Shown: positions 19,503-28,137, numbered from the stretch's first letter. The stretch is DNA of 64,000 nucleotides from Pseudomonadota bacterium (GCA_021845985.1 JAJZES010000042.1:1-64000), one strand, 5' to 3'. The notes: generated by a model from the letters alone, not told the origin. Numbers and translations: made by a program.

Positions 19503-20252
19503 CTACAGGCTGACGCCGCCGTCGATCACCAGCGCCTGGCCGGTGACGAACTCGCTCTCGTCGCTGGCCAGATAGACCGCCAGCATGGCGATCTCCTCCG
19601 GCGTGCCGAGCCGGCCCATCGCCTGCCGCGCCACGAACGCCGCCCGCGCCGCCTCCACCGATCCGGCGGCGGCGGCGTTGGCGGCGATCCGTTCATCGAG
19701 ACTCGGCGACTGCACCGTGCCCGGACAGATCGCGTTGCAGCGAATCTTCTTGCCGGCGAAATCGGTTGCCACCGCCTTGGTCAAGCCGATCACCGCCGCC
19801 TTGCTGGCGCCATAGATGAAGCGGTTGGCGATGCCCTTCACGCTGCTCGCCACCGAGGCGATGTTGACGATGGAGCCGCCGCCGCGCGCCAGCATGCCGG
19901 GCAGGAACGCCTTGATGCAGCGGAAATGCGAGCGTGCATTGACGTCGAAGGCGCGCGTCCATTCTTCGTCGGTGGCGTCCAGCACGGTGCCCTGATGGAC
20001 GATGCCGGCACAGTTGAACAGGATATCGACGCCGCCGACCTGCCGCGCCGCCGCGATCACCGCGTCGGCGTCGAGCACGTCGAGCTTCATGGTGCGGATC
20101 GACGGCCCGGCGAGTTCGGCGACCTTGGCCTCGTTCAGATCGGTGGCGACCACCATCGCGCCCTCGGCGGCGAACGCCAGGGCGGTGGCGCGGCCGATCC
20201 CCTGAGCCGCCGCGGTACAGAACGCCGTCTTGCCGGCAAGCCTGCCTGCCAT
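19503..20252 (-). CDS. SDR-family dehydrogenase, 2-keto-3-deoxy-L-fuconate dehydrogenase-like
   Basis: This 249-residue NAD(P)-dependent short-chain dehydrogenase has the cofactor motif TAAAQGIGRA (about residues 13-22; the usual first Gly is Ala, as in fuconate-pathway homologues), then DLNEAK for nucleotide binding, NCAG, the catalytic Ser region NIASVASS, and YGASK with Tyr and Lys. The product of the upstream dehydratase, a 2-keto-3-deoxy acid, is the likely substrate, oxidised at C4 to a 2,4-diketo acid. The start at 20252 follows GGGGGCGGAC. Confidence 0.88.
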   Translation of the reverse strand: MAGRLAGKTAFCTAAAQGIGRATALAFAAEGAMVVATDLNEAKVAELAGPSIRTMKLDVLDADAVIAAARQVGGVDILFNCAGIVHQGTVLDATDEEWTRAFDVNARSHFRCIKAFLPGMLARGGGSIVNIASVASSVKGIANRFIYGASKAAVIGLTKAVATDFAGKKIRCNAICPGTVQSPSLDERIAANAAAAGSVEAARAAFVARQAMGRLGTPEEIAMLAVYLASDESEFVTGQALVIDGGVSL

Positions 20253-20262
20253 GTCCGCCCCC

Positions 20263-22059
20263 TCAGTGGTTGTTGCGGCTCTCGCCGCGCGTATCGAGCA
20301 CGTTGAGATAGAGCGTTGCCGGCTCCAGGCAGGCGCCGCTGCCCATCTGGCCGACCATGCTGCGGTAGATCTCTTCCCACGGCGTCTTGTTGACCAGCGC
20401 CGGCGGGGTCCAGGCGGCGCGCCGCGCCTCCAGTTCACCGTCGGGCAGCAGCACATCGACCCGCCGGGTGTTGAGATCGATGCGGATGCGGTCGCCGGTT
20501 TTCAGCAGCGCCAGGCCGCCGCCGACCGCCGCCTCGGGCGAGATGTTGAGAATGGACGGCGAGCCGGAGGTGCCGGACTGCCGCCCGTCGCCCATTGTCG
20601 GCAGCGCGTCGATGCCCTGTTTCAGCAGCCGCGCCGGCGGCTGCATGTTGACCACCTCGGCGCTGCCGGGATAGCCGACCGGGCCGCAATTGCGCACGAT
20701 CAGCACCGATTGTTCCTCGACGCCGAGATCGGGGTCCTCGATGCGGGCATGGTAATCCTCCGGCCCTTCGAAGACGATCGCCTTGCCCTCGAACACGTTC
20801 GGCCGCTCGGGATTGGCGAGGAAGCGGCGGCGGAACGCAGCGTCGATGACGCTGACCTTGATCACCGCGCTGTCGAACAGATTGCCGCCGAGCACCACGT
20901 AGCCGGCATGCTCCTTGAGCGGGCTGGCATAGGCGCGGATCACCTCGCGGTCGGCTGCGGGGGCGCTGGCGAGATTCTCGGCGATGGTCTTGCCGGTAAC
21001 GGTCATTGCGTCGCGGTTCAGTTTGCCGGCGTCGAGCAATTCCTTCATCACCGCCGGCACGCCGCCGCCGCGATGGAACCGCTCGCCGAGGAAGCGCCCG
21101 GCCGGCTGCATATCGACCAGCAGCGGAATGTCCGGGCCGAGCCGCTGCCAGTCGTCCAGCGTGTGCTCCACGCCCATGTGCCGGGCGATGGCGACCATGT
21201 GGATCGGACAGTTGGAGGACGCACCGATCGCCGCCGCCGCGACCACCGCGTTCTCGAACGCCTGCTTGGTCATGATATCGGAGGGCCGCAGATTCTCATG
21301 CACCATGCCGACGATGCGCCGCCCGGTTTCATAGGCCATCTGGCCGCGCTCGCGGTAGGGGCCGGGGATCATGGCGCAGCCGGGCAGCGACATGCCGAGC
21401 GCCTCGGCCAGCGAGTTCATCGAGCTTGCCGTGCCCATGGTGTTGCAATGCCCGACCGAGGGGGCCGAGGAGCACACCATCTCCATGAACTGCTCATAGT
21501 CGAGCTGGCCCTCGGCGTAGAGCTTGCGACCCTCCCAGACGATGGTGCCGGAGCCGGACAGCCGGCCCTTCCACCAGCCATCCAGCATCGGCCCGCCGGA
21601 CAGCACGATGGCGGGAATGTTCACCGTCGCCGCGCCCATCAGGCAGGCCGGCGTGGTCTTGTCGCAGCCGGTGGTCAGCACCACGCCGTCGAGCGGGTAG
21701 CCGTGCAGGACTTCAACCAGACTGAGATAGGCGAGGTTGCGGTCGAGTGCGGCGGTCGGGCGCTTGCCGGTTTCCTGAATCGGGTGGATCGGGAACTCGA
21801 GCGGAATGCCGCCGGCGTCGCGGATGCCGTCGCGCACCCGCGTCGCCAGATCGAGATGGTGGCGGTTGCAGGGCGAGATGTCCGAACCGGTCTGGGCGAT
21901 GCCGATGATCGGCTTGCCGCCCTGCAGCTCCTCGCGGGTCAGGCCGAAATTGAGGTAGCGTTCGATATAAAGGGCGGTCATCGCCGGATCGTGCGGGTCG
22001 TCGAACCAGCGCCGACTGCGCAGGCGGTTGCGGCCATTACCTGAATGGTCCTGCGCCAT
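20263..22059 (-). CDS. IlvD/Edd-family sugar-acid dehydratase
   Basis: The 598-residue Fe-S dehydratase is related to dihydroxy-acid and aldonate dehydratases (L-arabonate, D-xylonate and L-fuconate types). Cluster-ligand Cys regions are visible in DISPCNRHH, VVLTTGCDKTTPAC and SVGHCNTMGTASSMN. The C-terminal domain carries GDGRQSGTSGSPSILNISPEA, where the sugar-acid branch differs from true IlvD. AGGGGGAAA lies before the ATG. It is the first gene of an operon with the SDR, RidA and FAH genes, which argues for a sugar-acid role and against branched-chain amino-acid synthesis. Confidence 0.9.
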   Translation of the reverse strand: MAQDHSGNGRNRLRSRRWFDDPHDPAMTALYIERYLNFGLTREELQGGKPIIGIAQTGSDISPCNRHHLDLATRVRDGIRDAGGIPLEFPIHPIQETGKRPTAALDRNLAYLSLVEVLHGYPLDGVVLTTGCDKTTPACLMGAATVNIPAIVLSGGPMLDGWWKGRLSGSGTIVWEGRKLYAEGQLDYEQFMEMVCSSAPSVGHCNTMGTASSMNSLAEALGMSLPGCAMIPGPYRERGQMAYETGRRIVGMVHENLRPSDIMTKQAFENAVVAAAAIGASSNCPIHMVAIARHMGVEHTLDDWQRLGPDIPLLVDMQPAGRFLGERFHRGGGVPAVMKELLDAGKLNRDAMTVTGKTIAENLASAPAADREVIRAYASPLKEHAGYVVLGGNLFDSAVIKVSVIDAAFRRRFLANPERPNVFEGKAIVFEGPEDYHARIEDPDLGVEEQSVLIVRNCGPVGYPGSAEVVNMQPPARLLKQGIDALPTMGDGRQSGTSGSPSILNISPEAAVGGGLALLKTGDRIRIDLNTRRVDVLLPDGELEARRAAWTPPALVNKTPWEEIYRSMVGQMGSGACLEPATLYLNVLDTRGESRNNH

Positions 22060-22363
22060 GCCCGTTTCCCCCTTATGTCAATCCGGCCTGCCTTTGGCCG
22101 CGCCGCAGCGTGGCGGCGGGCGCCAGGAGTGTCAACGGGGCGACGGAAAAGTCAGACATGTCTCCTGCACGCACCGCCGCGCTGTCGCCCTTGCCGGGAA
22201 TGGCGACTGCCGCGCCGGTCATGCTGGCAATCCTGTCGCGAAGCGCCTAGATCTTGCCCGGGCGCTCCGCGAGAGCGGCGCTATGCTGCCGACCGCGGCA
22301 CGGCTTCGGCCGGAGCATATTGTGGGGTTGCTGGCAGGCCCCATCGGAGCGCCCGTTCCTATT
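22060..22363. other. Intergenic region upstream of the dehydratase operon
   Basis: No gene is supported here. On the minus strand TTGACA at 22135-22130 could be a -35 element, with a poor -10 (CACGCT) 17 bases on, about 50 bases before the dehydratase ATG. The right end of the region carries the possible frame-shifted tail of the phage-type fragment at 22364. Confidence 0.4.
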
Positions 22364-22750
22364 TCACCAAATCGCCGATGGCGCCAAAGAGTGTGGCGTG
22401 CTTGCGCAGCAGCCGTCGCGCGTCGCCTTCACCGCGCCGCGCGTGAGCCGCGCGCCGGCGCGGAGCAGCAGCACCCGGCGTCCCGTCTGGACGATCGCCA
22501 CGTCCGGCGCGCCCACCAGCAGCGGCACCAAAAGATAGTCCTCCGCCGTCACCTCAGGGTGCATGCGCACTTGCTTGCCCATTGTGTCAGCCGACAGCAG
22601 CACCTCATCGGCCGCGCCGCCGGGCGCGGCCTGGACCAGCGCCGGCAGGCGGCCGATCGCAACTGATCCCTGCGGACGCGCGACGAACGAGCGGATCGCG
22701 TCGAGCTGCTTTTCGGTCGGCTGCGGCTGTCGCCTTGTCTCGGGCGACAA
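22364..22750 (-). pseudogene. Fragment resembling the phage-associated nuclease domain of Mu F-like proteins
   Basis: This frame has no ATG in a good place; a TTG at 22750 gives 128 residues. The middle (VLLSADTMGKQVRMHPEV, then EDYLLVPLLV and LLLRAGARLTRGAVKATRDG) resembles the small PBECR-type domain found at the C-terminus of Mu F-like phage head proteins and in polymorphic toxins, as recalled from family patterns. The usual ending after KATRDG is missing and the frame runs into an unrelated tail, as if truncated or frame-shifted. It lies 12 bases downstream of the 2-hydroxyacid dehydrogenase gene and is probably a phage remnant. Confidence 0.4.
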
Positions 22751-22761
22751 AACAGCCGGCG

Positions 22762-23763
22762 CTACGGCGACCCCGGCGCGATCACGTTCTGCGGCCGGTC
22801 GGTCAGCAGCGCCGCCGCCATCGTCTCGGCCGATTTGCGGCGGATGTCGTCCCAGGCCTGCGGCGAGTGGAACGCCGCATGGGGCGTGATGACCAGCCGG
22901 CCGCGCAGCCACGCTTCGCGCGCCCGATACGCGCGCAGCAGCGCCGGCGGCTCGGCCGGCGGTTCGATCGGCAGTACGTCGAGGCCGGCGCCGGCGACAT
23001 GGCCGCAGCGCAGCGCCGCCGCCAGGGCATCGATATCCAGCAGCGGCCCGCGCGCGGTGTTCACCACCACCGCGTCGCGCGGCAGCAGCGCCAGTTCGGC
23101 CGCCCCGATCATGCCGCGCGTCTGCGGCGTCAGCGGTGCGTGGATCGACAGCACGTCGGCGCGGCGCAGCAGCCCGGCCAGCGTCTGTTCGCGGGCGATG
23201 CCGAGCGCCAGATCAACGCCGTTGGGCAGCATCGGGTCGTAAAACGCGACGGTGAAGCCGAGCGCCTTGGCCCGCAGCGCCGCCGCCGTGCCGATGCGCC
23301 CGAGGCCGACGATGCCGAACCCCTGGCCGCCGAGGCGGCGGACCAGCGGATGGGTGATCGGCTCCCACGCCGCCGGCGGGTCGGCGCGCTGCGCCTCGTG
23401 GTGCAGCAGCACGCCGCGGCGCAGCGTCAGCGCCAGCGCGATGGCGTGGTCGGCGACCTCCGTGGTGCCGTAATCGGGCACGTTGCAGACCACGATCTGG
23501 CGCGCCGCGGCGGCGGCGCGGTCGATGCGGTCATAGCCGACGCCCATGCGGACGATGGCGCGCAGGCGCGGGAAGCGGGCGATGTCGTCGGCGCGCGCCC
23601 ACAGGCGGAACAGCATCAGCCCGTCCACCTCGGCGCACGTCGCGGCGTCCAGCTCGGCCAGGGTGGCGGGCGTGCGCAGCAGCAGCCGGACATCGGCGCC
23701 GAACACGTCGCGCTCGACGCTGAGATCGGGGTACATCTCCTCCGAATAGAGAATTGTGGTCAT
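22762..23763 (-). CDS. NAD-dependent D-2-hydroxyacid dehydrogenase
   Basis: This 333-residue oxidoreductase is of the D-isomer-specific 2-hydroxyacid family (C-terminal binding protein/phosphoglycerate dehydrogenase-like). The Rossmann motif GLGRIGTAAALRAKALGF lies in the centre. The catalytic Arg is in VNTARGPLLD, and the Glu and His are in DVLPIEPP and ITPHAAFHSPQ. The N-terminal MGVGYDRIDRAAAAARQI is typical. It is divergent from the ThDP enzyme gene 51 bases away and could reduce or oxidise 2-oxo/2-hydroxy acids of the same catabolic island. The substrate is not determined. Confidence 0.9.
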   Translation of the reverse strand: MTTILYSEEMYPDLSVERDVFGADVRLLLRTPATLAELDAATCAEVDGLMLFRLWARADDIARFPRLRAIVRMGVGYDRIDRAAAAARQIVVCNVPDYGTTEVADHAIALALTLRRGVLLHHEAQRADPPAAWEPITHPLVRRLGGQGFGIVGLGRIGTAAALRAKALGFTVAFYDPMLPNGVDLALGIAREQTLAGLLRRADVLSIHAPLTPQTRGMIGAAELALLPRDAVVVNTARGPLLDIDALAAALRCGHVAGAGLDVLPIEPPAEPPALLRAYRAREAWLRGRLVITPHAAFHSPQAWDDIRRKSAETMAAALLTDRPQNVIAPGSP

Positions 23764-23814
23764 CTTGCCTCCTGCGGGCTAAGGCGGACGGGTCGATATG
23801 GAGTGGACGCGACG

Positions 23815-25350
23815 ATGAACGGTGCGGAAAGTCTGGTGCGCACATTGCTGGCCGCGGGAGTGGACACCTGTTTCGCCAATCCCGGTACCAGCGAGATGCA
23901 TTTTGTCGCGGCGCTGGACCGCATTGCTGGAATGCGTTGCGTGCTCGGCCTGTTCGAGGGGGTGGTGACCGGGGCGGCGGACGGCTACGCGCGGATGGCC
24001 GGCAAGCCGGCGGCGACGCTGCTGCATTGCGGACCGGGGCTGGCCAACGGAATGGCCAATCTGCACAACGCCCGGCGGGCGATGGTGCCGATGGTCAACT
24101 GCGTCGGCGATCAGGCGACCTATCACCGTCCGCTCGACGCGCCGCTGACCGCCGATACCGAGAGCTGGGCGCGCGGCGTCTCGGCCTGGGTGCGCACCGC
24201 GCGACATGCCGCGGAGGTCGGCGCGGACGCCGCCGTCGCGGTGCAGGCGGCGCGCACCGCGCCGGGCCAGATTGCCACCCTGATCCTGCCGAGCGACACC
24301 TGTTGGGACGAGGGCGGCAGCGTTGCCGCGGCATTGCCGGTGCCACCGCCATCGCCGGCGGCGCCGGCCGCGGTTGCGGCGGCGGCGCGGGTGCTGCGCA
24401 GCGGCGAGAGCGCGATGCTGATCCTCGGCGGCGCGGCGCTGCTGGCGGCGCCGCTGGCGGATGCGGCGCGCATTGCCGCGGCGACCGGGGCGCGGCTGCG
24501 TGCGCAGGGGGCGAATGCACGGATCGCCCGCGGCCGTGGCCGTCCGCCGATCGAGCGCATCCCCTATCCGGTGGATGCGGCGCGCGCGGTGCTGGCCGGG
24601 GTCAGGCACCTGATTCTTGTCGGCGCCGCGGCGCCGGTCGGGTTCTTCGCCTATCCGGGCAAACCGGGCCGGCTGTGGCCCGAGGATGCCCAGGTGCACG
24701 TGCTGACCCGCCCGGAGCAGGACGGGCCGGCGGCGCTGGCGGCGCTGGCCGACCTCCTGGAGGCGCCGCCGAGCGCGCCCAGCCTGGCCGAACCGGTGCA
24801 GCCGGCGACCGGGCCGGTGACGCCGGAACACTTCGCCTGCTCGCTCGCCGCCCTGCTGCCCGAAAACGCGGTGGTGGTGGACGAGAGCATCACCTTTGGC
24901 CGGGCGCTGTTCCCCGACACGCACGCCGCCGCGCCGCACGACTGGCTGCAACTGACCGGCGGGGCGATCGGCGACGGGCTGCCGCTGGCGACGGGTGCGG
25001 CGATCGGGGCGCCGGGGCGGCGGGTGGTGACGCTGCAGGCGGACGGCTCGGCGCTCTATACGGTGCAGGCGCTGTGGACGCAGGCGCGCGAGCGGCTGGA
25101 TGTGACGACGGTGGTGTTCAACAACCGCAAATACGCCATCCTGCTCGGCGAACTGGCCGCGGTCGGGGCCAATCCGGGGCGGGTGGCGCTCGACCTGATG
25201 GATCTGGCCAATCCGGCGCTCGACTGGGTGCGGATCGCCGAGGGGTTTGGCGTGCCGGCGGCGCGGGCGGAGACGATGGCGCAGTTCAACGACCTGTTCG
25301 CCCGTTCCTGCGCGACAGCGGGTCCGTTTCTGATCGATCTGGCGACATGA
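23815..25350 (+). CDS. ThDP-dependent enzyme, acetolactate synthase large-subunit-like
   Basis: The 511-residue enzyme is in the acetolactate synthase/benzoylformate decarboxylase superfamily. The N-terminal pyrimidine domain contains CFANPGTSEMHF and the ThDP-activating Glu in LGLFEGVVTGAADGYARM. The C-terminal PP domain contains GGAIGDGLPLATGAAIG and the Mg motif QADGSALYTVQALW ending in VVFNN (the usual GDG is ADG). The middle domain is short and weakly conserved. It is more likely a 2-oxoacid decarboxylase or carboligase of the island than a biosynthetic acetolactate synthase. Its stop overlaps the next gene as ATGA. The frame is open far upstream, over the gene on the other strand, but this ATG begins the conserved domain. 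Confidence 0.88.
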   Translation: MNGAESLVRTLLAAGVDTCFANPGTSEMHFVAALDRIAGMRCVLGLFEGVVTGAADGYARMAGKPAATLLHCGPGLANGMANLHNARRAMVPMVNCVGDQATYHRPLDAPLTADTESWARGVSAWVRTARHAAEVGADAAVAVQAARTAPGQIATLILPSDTCWDEGGSVAAALPVPPPSPAAPAAVAAAARVLRSGESAMLILGGAALLAAPLADAARIAAATGARLRAQGANARIARGRGRPPIERIPYPVDAARAVLAGVRHLILVGAAAPVGFFAYPGKPGRLWPEDAQVHVLTRPEQDGPAALAALADLLEAPPSAPSLAEPVQPATGPVTPEHFACSLAALLPENAVVVDESITFGRALFPDTHAAAPHDWLQLTGGAIGDGLPLATGAAIGAPGRRVVTLQADGSALYTVQALWTQARERLDVTTVVFNNRKYAILLGELAAVGANPGRVALDLMDLANPALDWVRIAEGFGVPAARAETMAQFNDLFARSCATAGPFLIDLAT

Positions 25351-26030
25351 ACGGCGCCAGCGAGGAGGAGATCGCGCGGCTGGCCAACCGGCTGGCGATG
25401 CTGGTCTCCGATGACGGCGAGGCGGACAATGCCGGACGCGCGGTCGGTGCGCTGGCGCGGCGGCTCGGCCTGTCGGGCGGCCAGTTGAAGGCGATTTTCG
25501 TCGCCGGCGCCGAGTCGGCCGGGGTGCAGACGGCGCAACTGGCGGCGCAGTCGTCCCGGATCGGCGCCCTGGAGGCCGAGGTGGCGGCGCTGCGCGAATC
25601 GCTGCGCGTGACCGAGGCGACGGCGCGCGGGGCGATGGCGGAACGCGACGCGCTGCGCCGTGAGGGCGCCGACATGGCGGCGCGGCTGCTGCGGCGGCGG
25701 CGCGGGCGGCTGCTCTCGGTGCTGCTGGTGCTGCTGATCGCGGCGGCGGGCGCGGTCGGCTGGCGCTCCCAGGACTGGCTGCGCGCGCAGCTCGCCGCGG
25801 CGCCGCCGCCGCCGGCCGCGACGCCGGGCTATCGGGAGGCGGTGGTGCACGACGCGGCGGCGGTGCTGCGCGCCGCGCCGGAGGAAACCGCCGCCGCCGT
25901 GGTGCCGCTGCCGGCCGGCACGCGGCTGCTGGTGCGGCGGGTGTTCTGGCACAATCTGGAGCAATGGGTGGAGGTCGAGTTCCAGGGGCGGGACGGTTAC
26001 GTGCCCAGCACCTCGGTCGATCTGTCGTAA
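25347..26030 (+). CDS. Membrane-anchored SH3-domain protein
   Basis: The 227-residue protein has a cytoplasmic helical N-terminus, a likely coiled coil (about residues 69-112), a basic patch RRRRGR, one membrane helix (about 121-139), a Pro-Ala linker, and a C-terminal periplasmic SH3_3-like domain (about 162-225, with VLRAAPEETAAAVVPLPAGT and GYVPSTSVDL). Such bacterial SH3 domains often bind peptidoglycan. It is joined to the ThDP enzyme gene by an ATGA overlap, an odd pairing. Its 3' end overlaps the convergent eutC gene by 34 bases. Confidence 0.8.
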   Translation: MNGASEEEIARLANRLAMLVSDDGEADNAGRAVGALARRLGLSGGQLKAIFVAGAESAGVQTAQLAAQSSRIGALEAEVAALRESLRVTEATARGAMAERDALRREGADMAARLLRRRRGRLLSVLLVLLIAAAGAVGWRSQDWLRAQLAAAPPPPAATPGYREAVVHDAAAVLRAAPEETAAAVVPLPAGTRLLVRRVFWHNLEQWVEVEFQGRDGYVPSTSVDLS

Positions 26031-26728
26031 GGCGTGTCGTCCTTGAGGGCGACGCCGGAGAGGCCGCGACGGCGTATCTCGCCGACCAGCCAGATCAGCC
26101 GGCGCGCCGCCTCCGCGACAGGCATGCCCGCGGGGCGGATATTCGACAGGCAGTTGCGTTCGGCGTCGCTGCGGCCGAGGCGCGGCGCCCAGGTGATATA
26201 GACCCCGAGACTGTCGGCGGCGGAGAGGCCGGGACGCTCGCCGATCAGCACGATGACCGCGGTGGCCGCCAGCGCCGCGCCAATGGCGTCGCCGAGCGCC
26301 ACGCGGGCCTGGGTGGCGATCACGATCGACGCCTGCGGTTCCAGCACCGGCACCACGGCGGCGAGCAGCGCCGGGGCATGGCGCTGCACCGCCACGGCCG
26401 ACAGCCCGTCGCCGACGACGAAGGCAAGGCGGCCGGGCGCCGGCGCGAGGTCGTGGGGCGCAAGCCGGCGGCCGAGATCGGGACGCAGCAGATAGGTGCC
26501 GCGGTCGGGGCACACGCTGCGGACGAGCTGGCTGGCGAGACCATGGCCGGCGAGGTCGCGGCGCAGCCGCTCGACATCGAGCGCCGCATGCACCGCGTCG
26601 CGCGCCGCCGCGTGGTCGGCCTGGAAGGCGAGATGGGCCGAAGTCGGCACGGCATTGCCGACGCGGCCGAGGGCGACCCGGGCCGGCGTGTGGCGGCGCA
26701 GATCCAGCCAGCGCGCCGGCGGGGTCAT
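25997..26728 (-). CDS. eutC: Ethanolamine ammonia-lyase light chain EutC
   Basis: The 243-residue small subunit of the adenosylcobalamin-dependent ethanolamine ammonia-lyase works with EutB to turn ethanolamine into acetaldehyde and ammonia. The cobalamin-contact regions are visible as LRPDLGRRL, VVGDGLSAVAVQRHAP, LIGERPGLSAADSLGVYI and SDAERNCLSNIRPAGM. The N-terminus (WLDLRRHTPARVALGRVG) is typical and short, without a microcompartment targeting extension. Its ATG overlaps the eutB stop as ATGA. The 3' end overlaps the SH3 gene on the other strand. Confidence 0.93.
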   Translation of the reverse strand: MTPPARWLDLRRHTPARVALGRVGNAVPTSAHLAFQADHAAARDAVHAALDVERLRRDLAGHGLASQLVRSVCPDRGTYLLRPDLGRRLAPHDLAPAPGRLAFVVGDGLSAVAVQRHAPALLAAVVPVLEPQASIVIATQARVALGDAIGAALAATAVIVLIGERPGLSAADSLGVYITWAPRLGRSDAERNCLSNIRPAGMPVAEAARRLIWLVGEIRRRGLSGVALKDDTPYDRSTEVLGT

Positions 26729-28089
26729 CCGAGGCCGATCAGCGCCGGCGCCAGCGGCGCCGGGATGGCACCCGCGTTCGGCAGACCCATGCCGTCGAGC
26801 CAGGCGGCGAATTCGGGCGCCGGACGCAGACCGAGCGCGGCCCGCAGATAAAGCGCGTCGTGAAACGAGGTGCTCTGATAGGACAGCATCACATCGTCCG
26901 CCCCCGGTACCCCCATGACATAGGTGACGCCGGCCACCCCGAGCAGGGTGAGCAGCGCATCCATGTCGTCGCTGTCGGCATCGGCATGGTTGGTATAGCA
27001 GACATCGACGCCCATCGGCAGGCCGAGCAGCTTGCCGCACAGATGGTCCTCCAGCCCGGCGCGGGTGATCTGCTTGCCGTTGGCGAGATATTCCGGGCCG
27101 ATGAAGCCGACGACGGTATTGACCAGCAGCGGGTCGAAGGCGCGGGCGACGGCATAGGCGCGTGCCTCGATGGTCTGCTGATCGACGCCGTGATGGGCGT
27201 CGGCCGACAGCGCGCTGCCTTGCCCGGTCTCGAAATACATCACGTTGCCGCCGACGGTGCCCCGCTGCAGCGCCCGTGCGGCGTCATGCGCCTCGGCCAG
27301 CATCGCCAGGTTCACGCCAAAACTGCGGTTGGTCGCCTCACTGCCGCCGATCGACTGGAACACCAGATCGACCGGGGCGCCGCGGGCGATACAGGCCAGC
27401 GTGGTGGTGACATGCGCCAGCACGCAGGTCTGCGTCGGGATGGCGTAGCGCGCGCGCACCTCATCGAGCAGGTGCAGCAGGGTGGCGGTGGCCTCCGGCG
27501 AGTCGGTGGCCGGGTTGACGCCGATCACGGCGTCGCCGGCGCCAAGCAACAGCCCGTCCAGCAGCGCGGCGGCGACCCCGCGCGGATTGTCGGTCGGATG
27601 GTTGGGCTGCAGGCGGACGGCGAGCCGGCCGGGCAGGCCGAGCGTGTTGCGAAAGCCGGTGGTGACGCGGCATTTGGCGGCGACGGCGACGAGGTCCTGC
27701 AGCCGCATCAGCTTGCTGACCGCGGCGGCCATCTCCGGGGTCAGGCCGGGGCGCAGCGCGGCCAGCGCCGGCCCGTCGGCGTCGCCCAGCAGCCAGTCGC
27801 GAAACCCGCCGACGGTCAGGTGGCCGATGGCGGCGAATGCCTGCCGATCATGCGTGTCGAGGATCAGCCGGGTGACATCGTCGGTCTCATAGGGGATCAC
27901 CGCCTCGTCGAGAAAGCGGCACAGCGGCAGGTCGGCGAGCGCCATCTGCGCCGCCACGCGCTCGGCGGCGCTGGCGGCGGCAATGCCGGCCAGGCTGTCG
28001 CCCGAACGCAGCGGCGTGGCCCGCGCGAGCAGGCTGCGCAGATCGGGGAAAACATACCGCGTGCCATGCAGCGTATGGGCGTATGCCAT
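26725..28089 (-). CDS. eutB: Ethanolamine ammonia-lyase heavy chain EutB
   Basis: This 454-residue catalytic subunit forms a TIM-barrel that generates the adenosyl radical and binds ethanolamine. Conserved segments seen are [77 protein letters not shown] and [15 protein letters not shown]. The length is normal (about 450). The start at 28089 ([12 protein letters not shown]) fits the family. No eutA reactivase, aldehyde dehydrogenase or shell proteins are in the window, so this is the stand-alone catabolic type. It is transcribed away from rplK. Confidence 0.95.
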   Translation of the reverse strand: MAYAHTLHGTRYVFPDLRSLLARATPLRSGDSLAGIAAASAAERVAAQMALADLPLCRFLDEAVIPYETDDVTRLILDTHDRQAFAAIGHLTVGGFRDWLLGDADGPALAALRPGLTPEMAAAVSKLMRLQDLVAVAAKCRVTTGFRNTLGLPGRLAVRLQPNHPTDNPRGVAAALLDGLLLGAGDAVIGVNPATDSPEATATLLHLLDEVRARYAIPTQTCVLAHVTTTLACIARGAPVDLVFQSIGGSEATNRSFGVNLAMLAEAHDAARALQRGTVGGNVMYFETGQGSALSADAHHGVDQQTIEARAYAVARAFDPLLVNTVVGFIGPEYLANGKQITRAGLEDHLCGKLLGLPMGVDVCYTNHADADSDDMDALLTLLGVAGVTYVMGVPGADDVMLSYQSTSFHDALYLRAALGLRPAPEFAAWLDGMGLPNAGAIPAPLAPALIGLG

Positions 28090-28108
28090 GCGGCCCTCGA
28101 CAAATCGC

Positions 28109-28137
28109 TGGACAGAGCGTGACGCATGCTCTAGACG
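28109..28137 (+). promoter_or_regulatory. Predicted promoter of rplK
   Basis: TGGACA at 28109-28114 and TAGACG at 28132-28137 with a 17-base spacer. The spacer GAGCGTG-ACG-CATGCTC is itself an imperfect palindrome. The roughly 90-base leader that would follow contains a perfect seven-base-pair stem, GGCCGCG with CGCGGCC, at 28170-28188, which could be part of the L1-responsive leader of the L11 operon. Confidence 0.45.

Noticed and set aside
22582-23814. Long N-terminal extension of the ThDP enzyme frame
   Set aside because: The extension lies over the oppositely oriented 2-hydroxyacid dehydrogenase gene. The conserved ThDP domain begins at the ATG at 23815.
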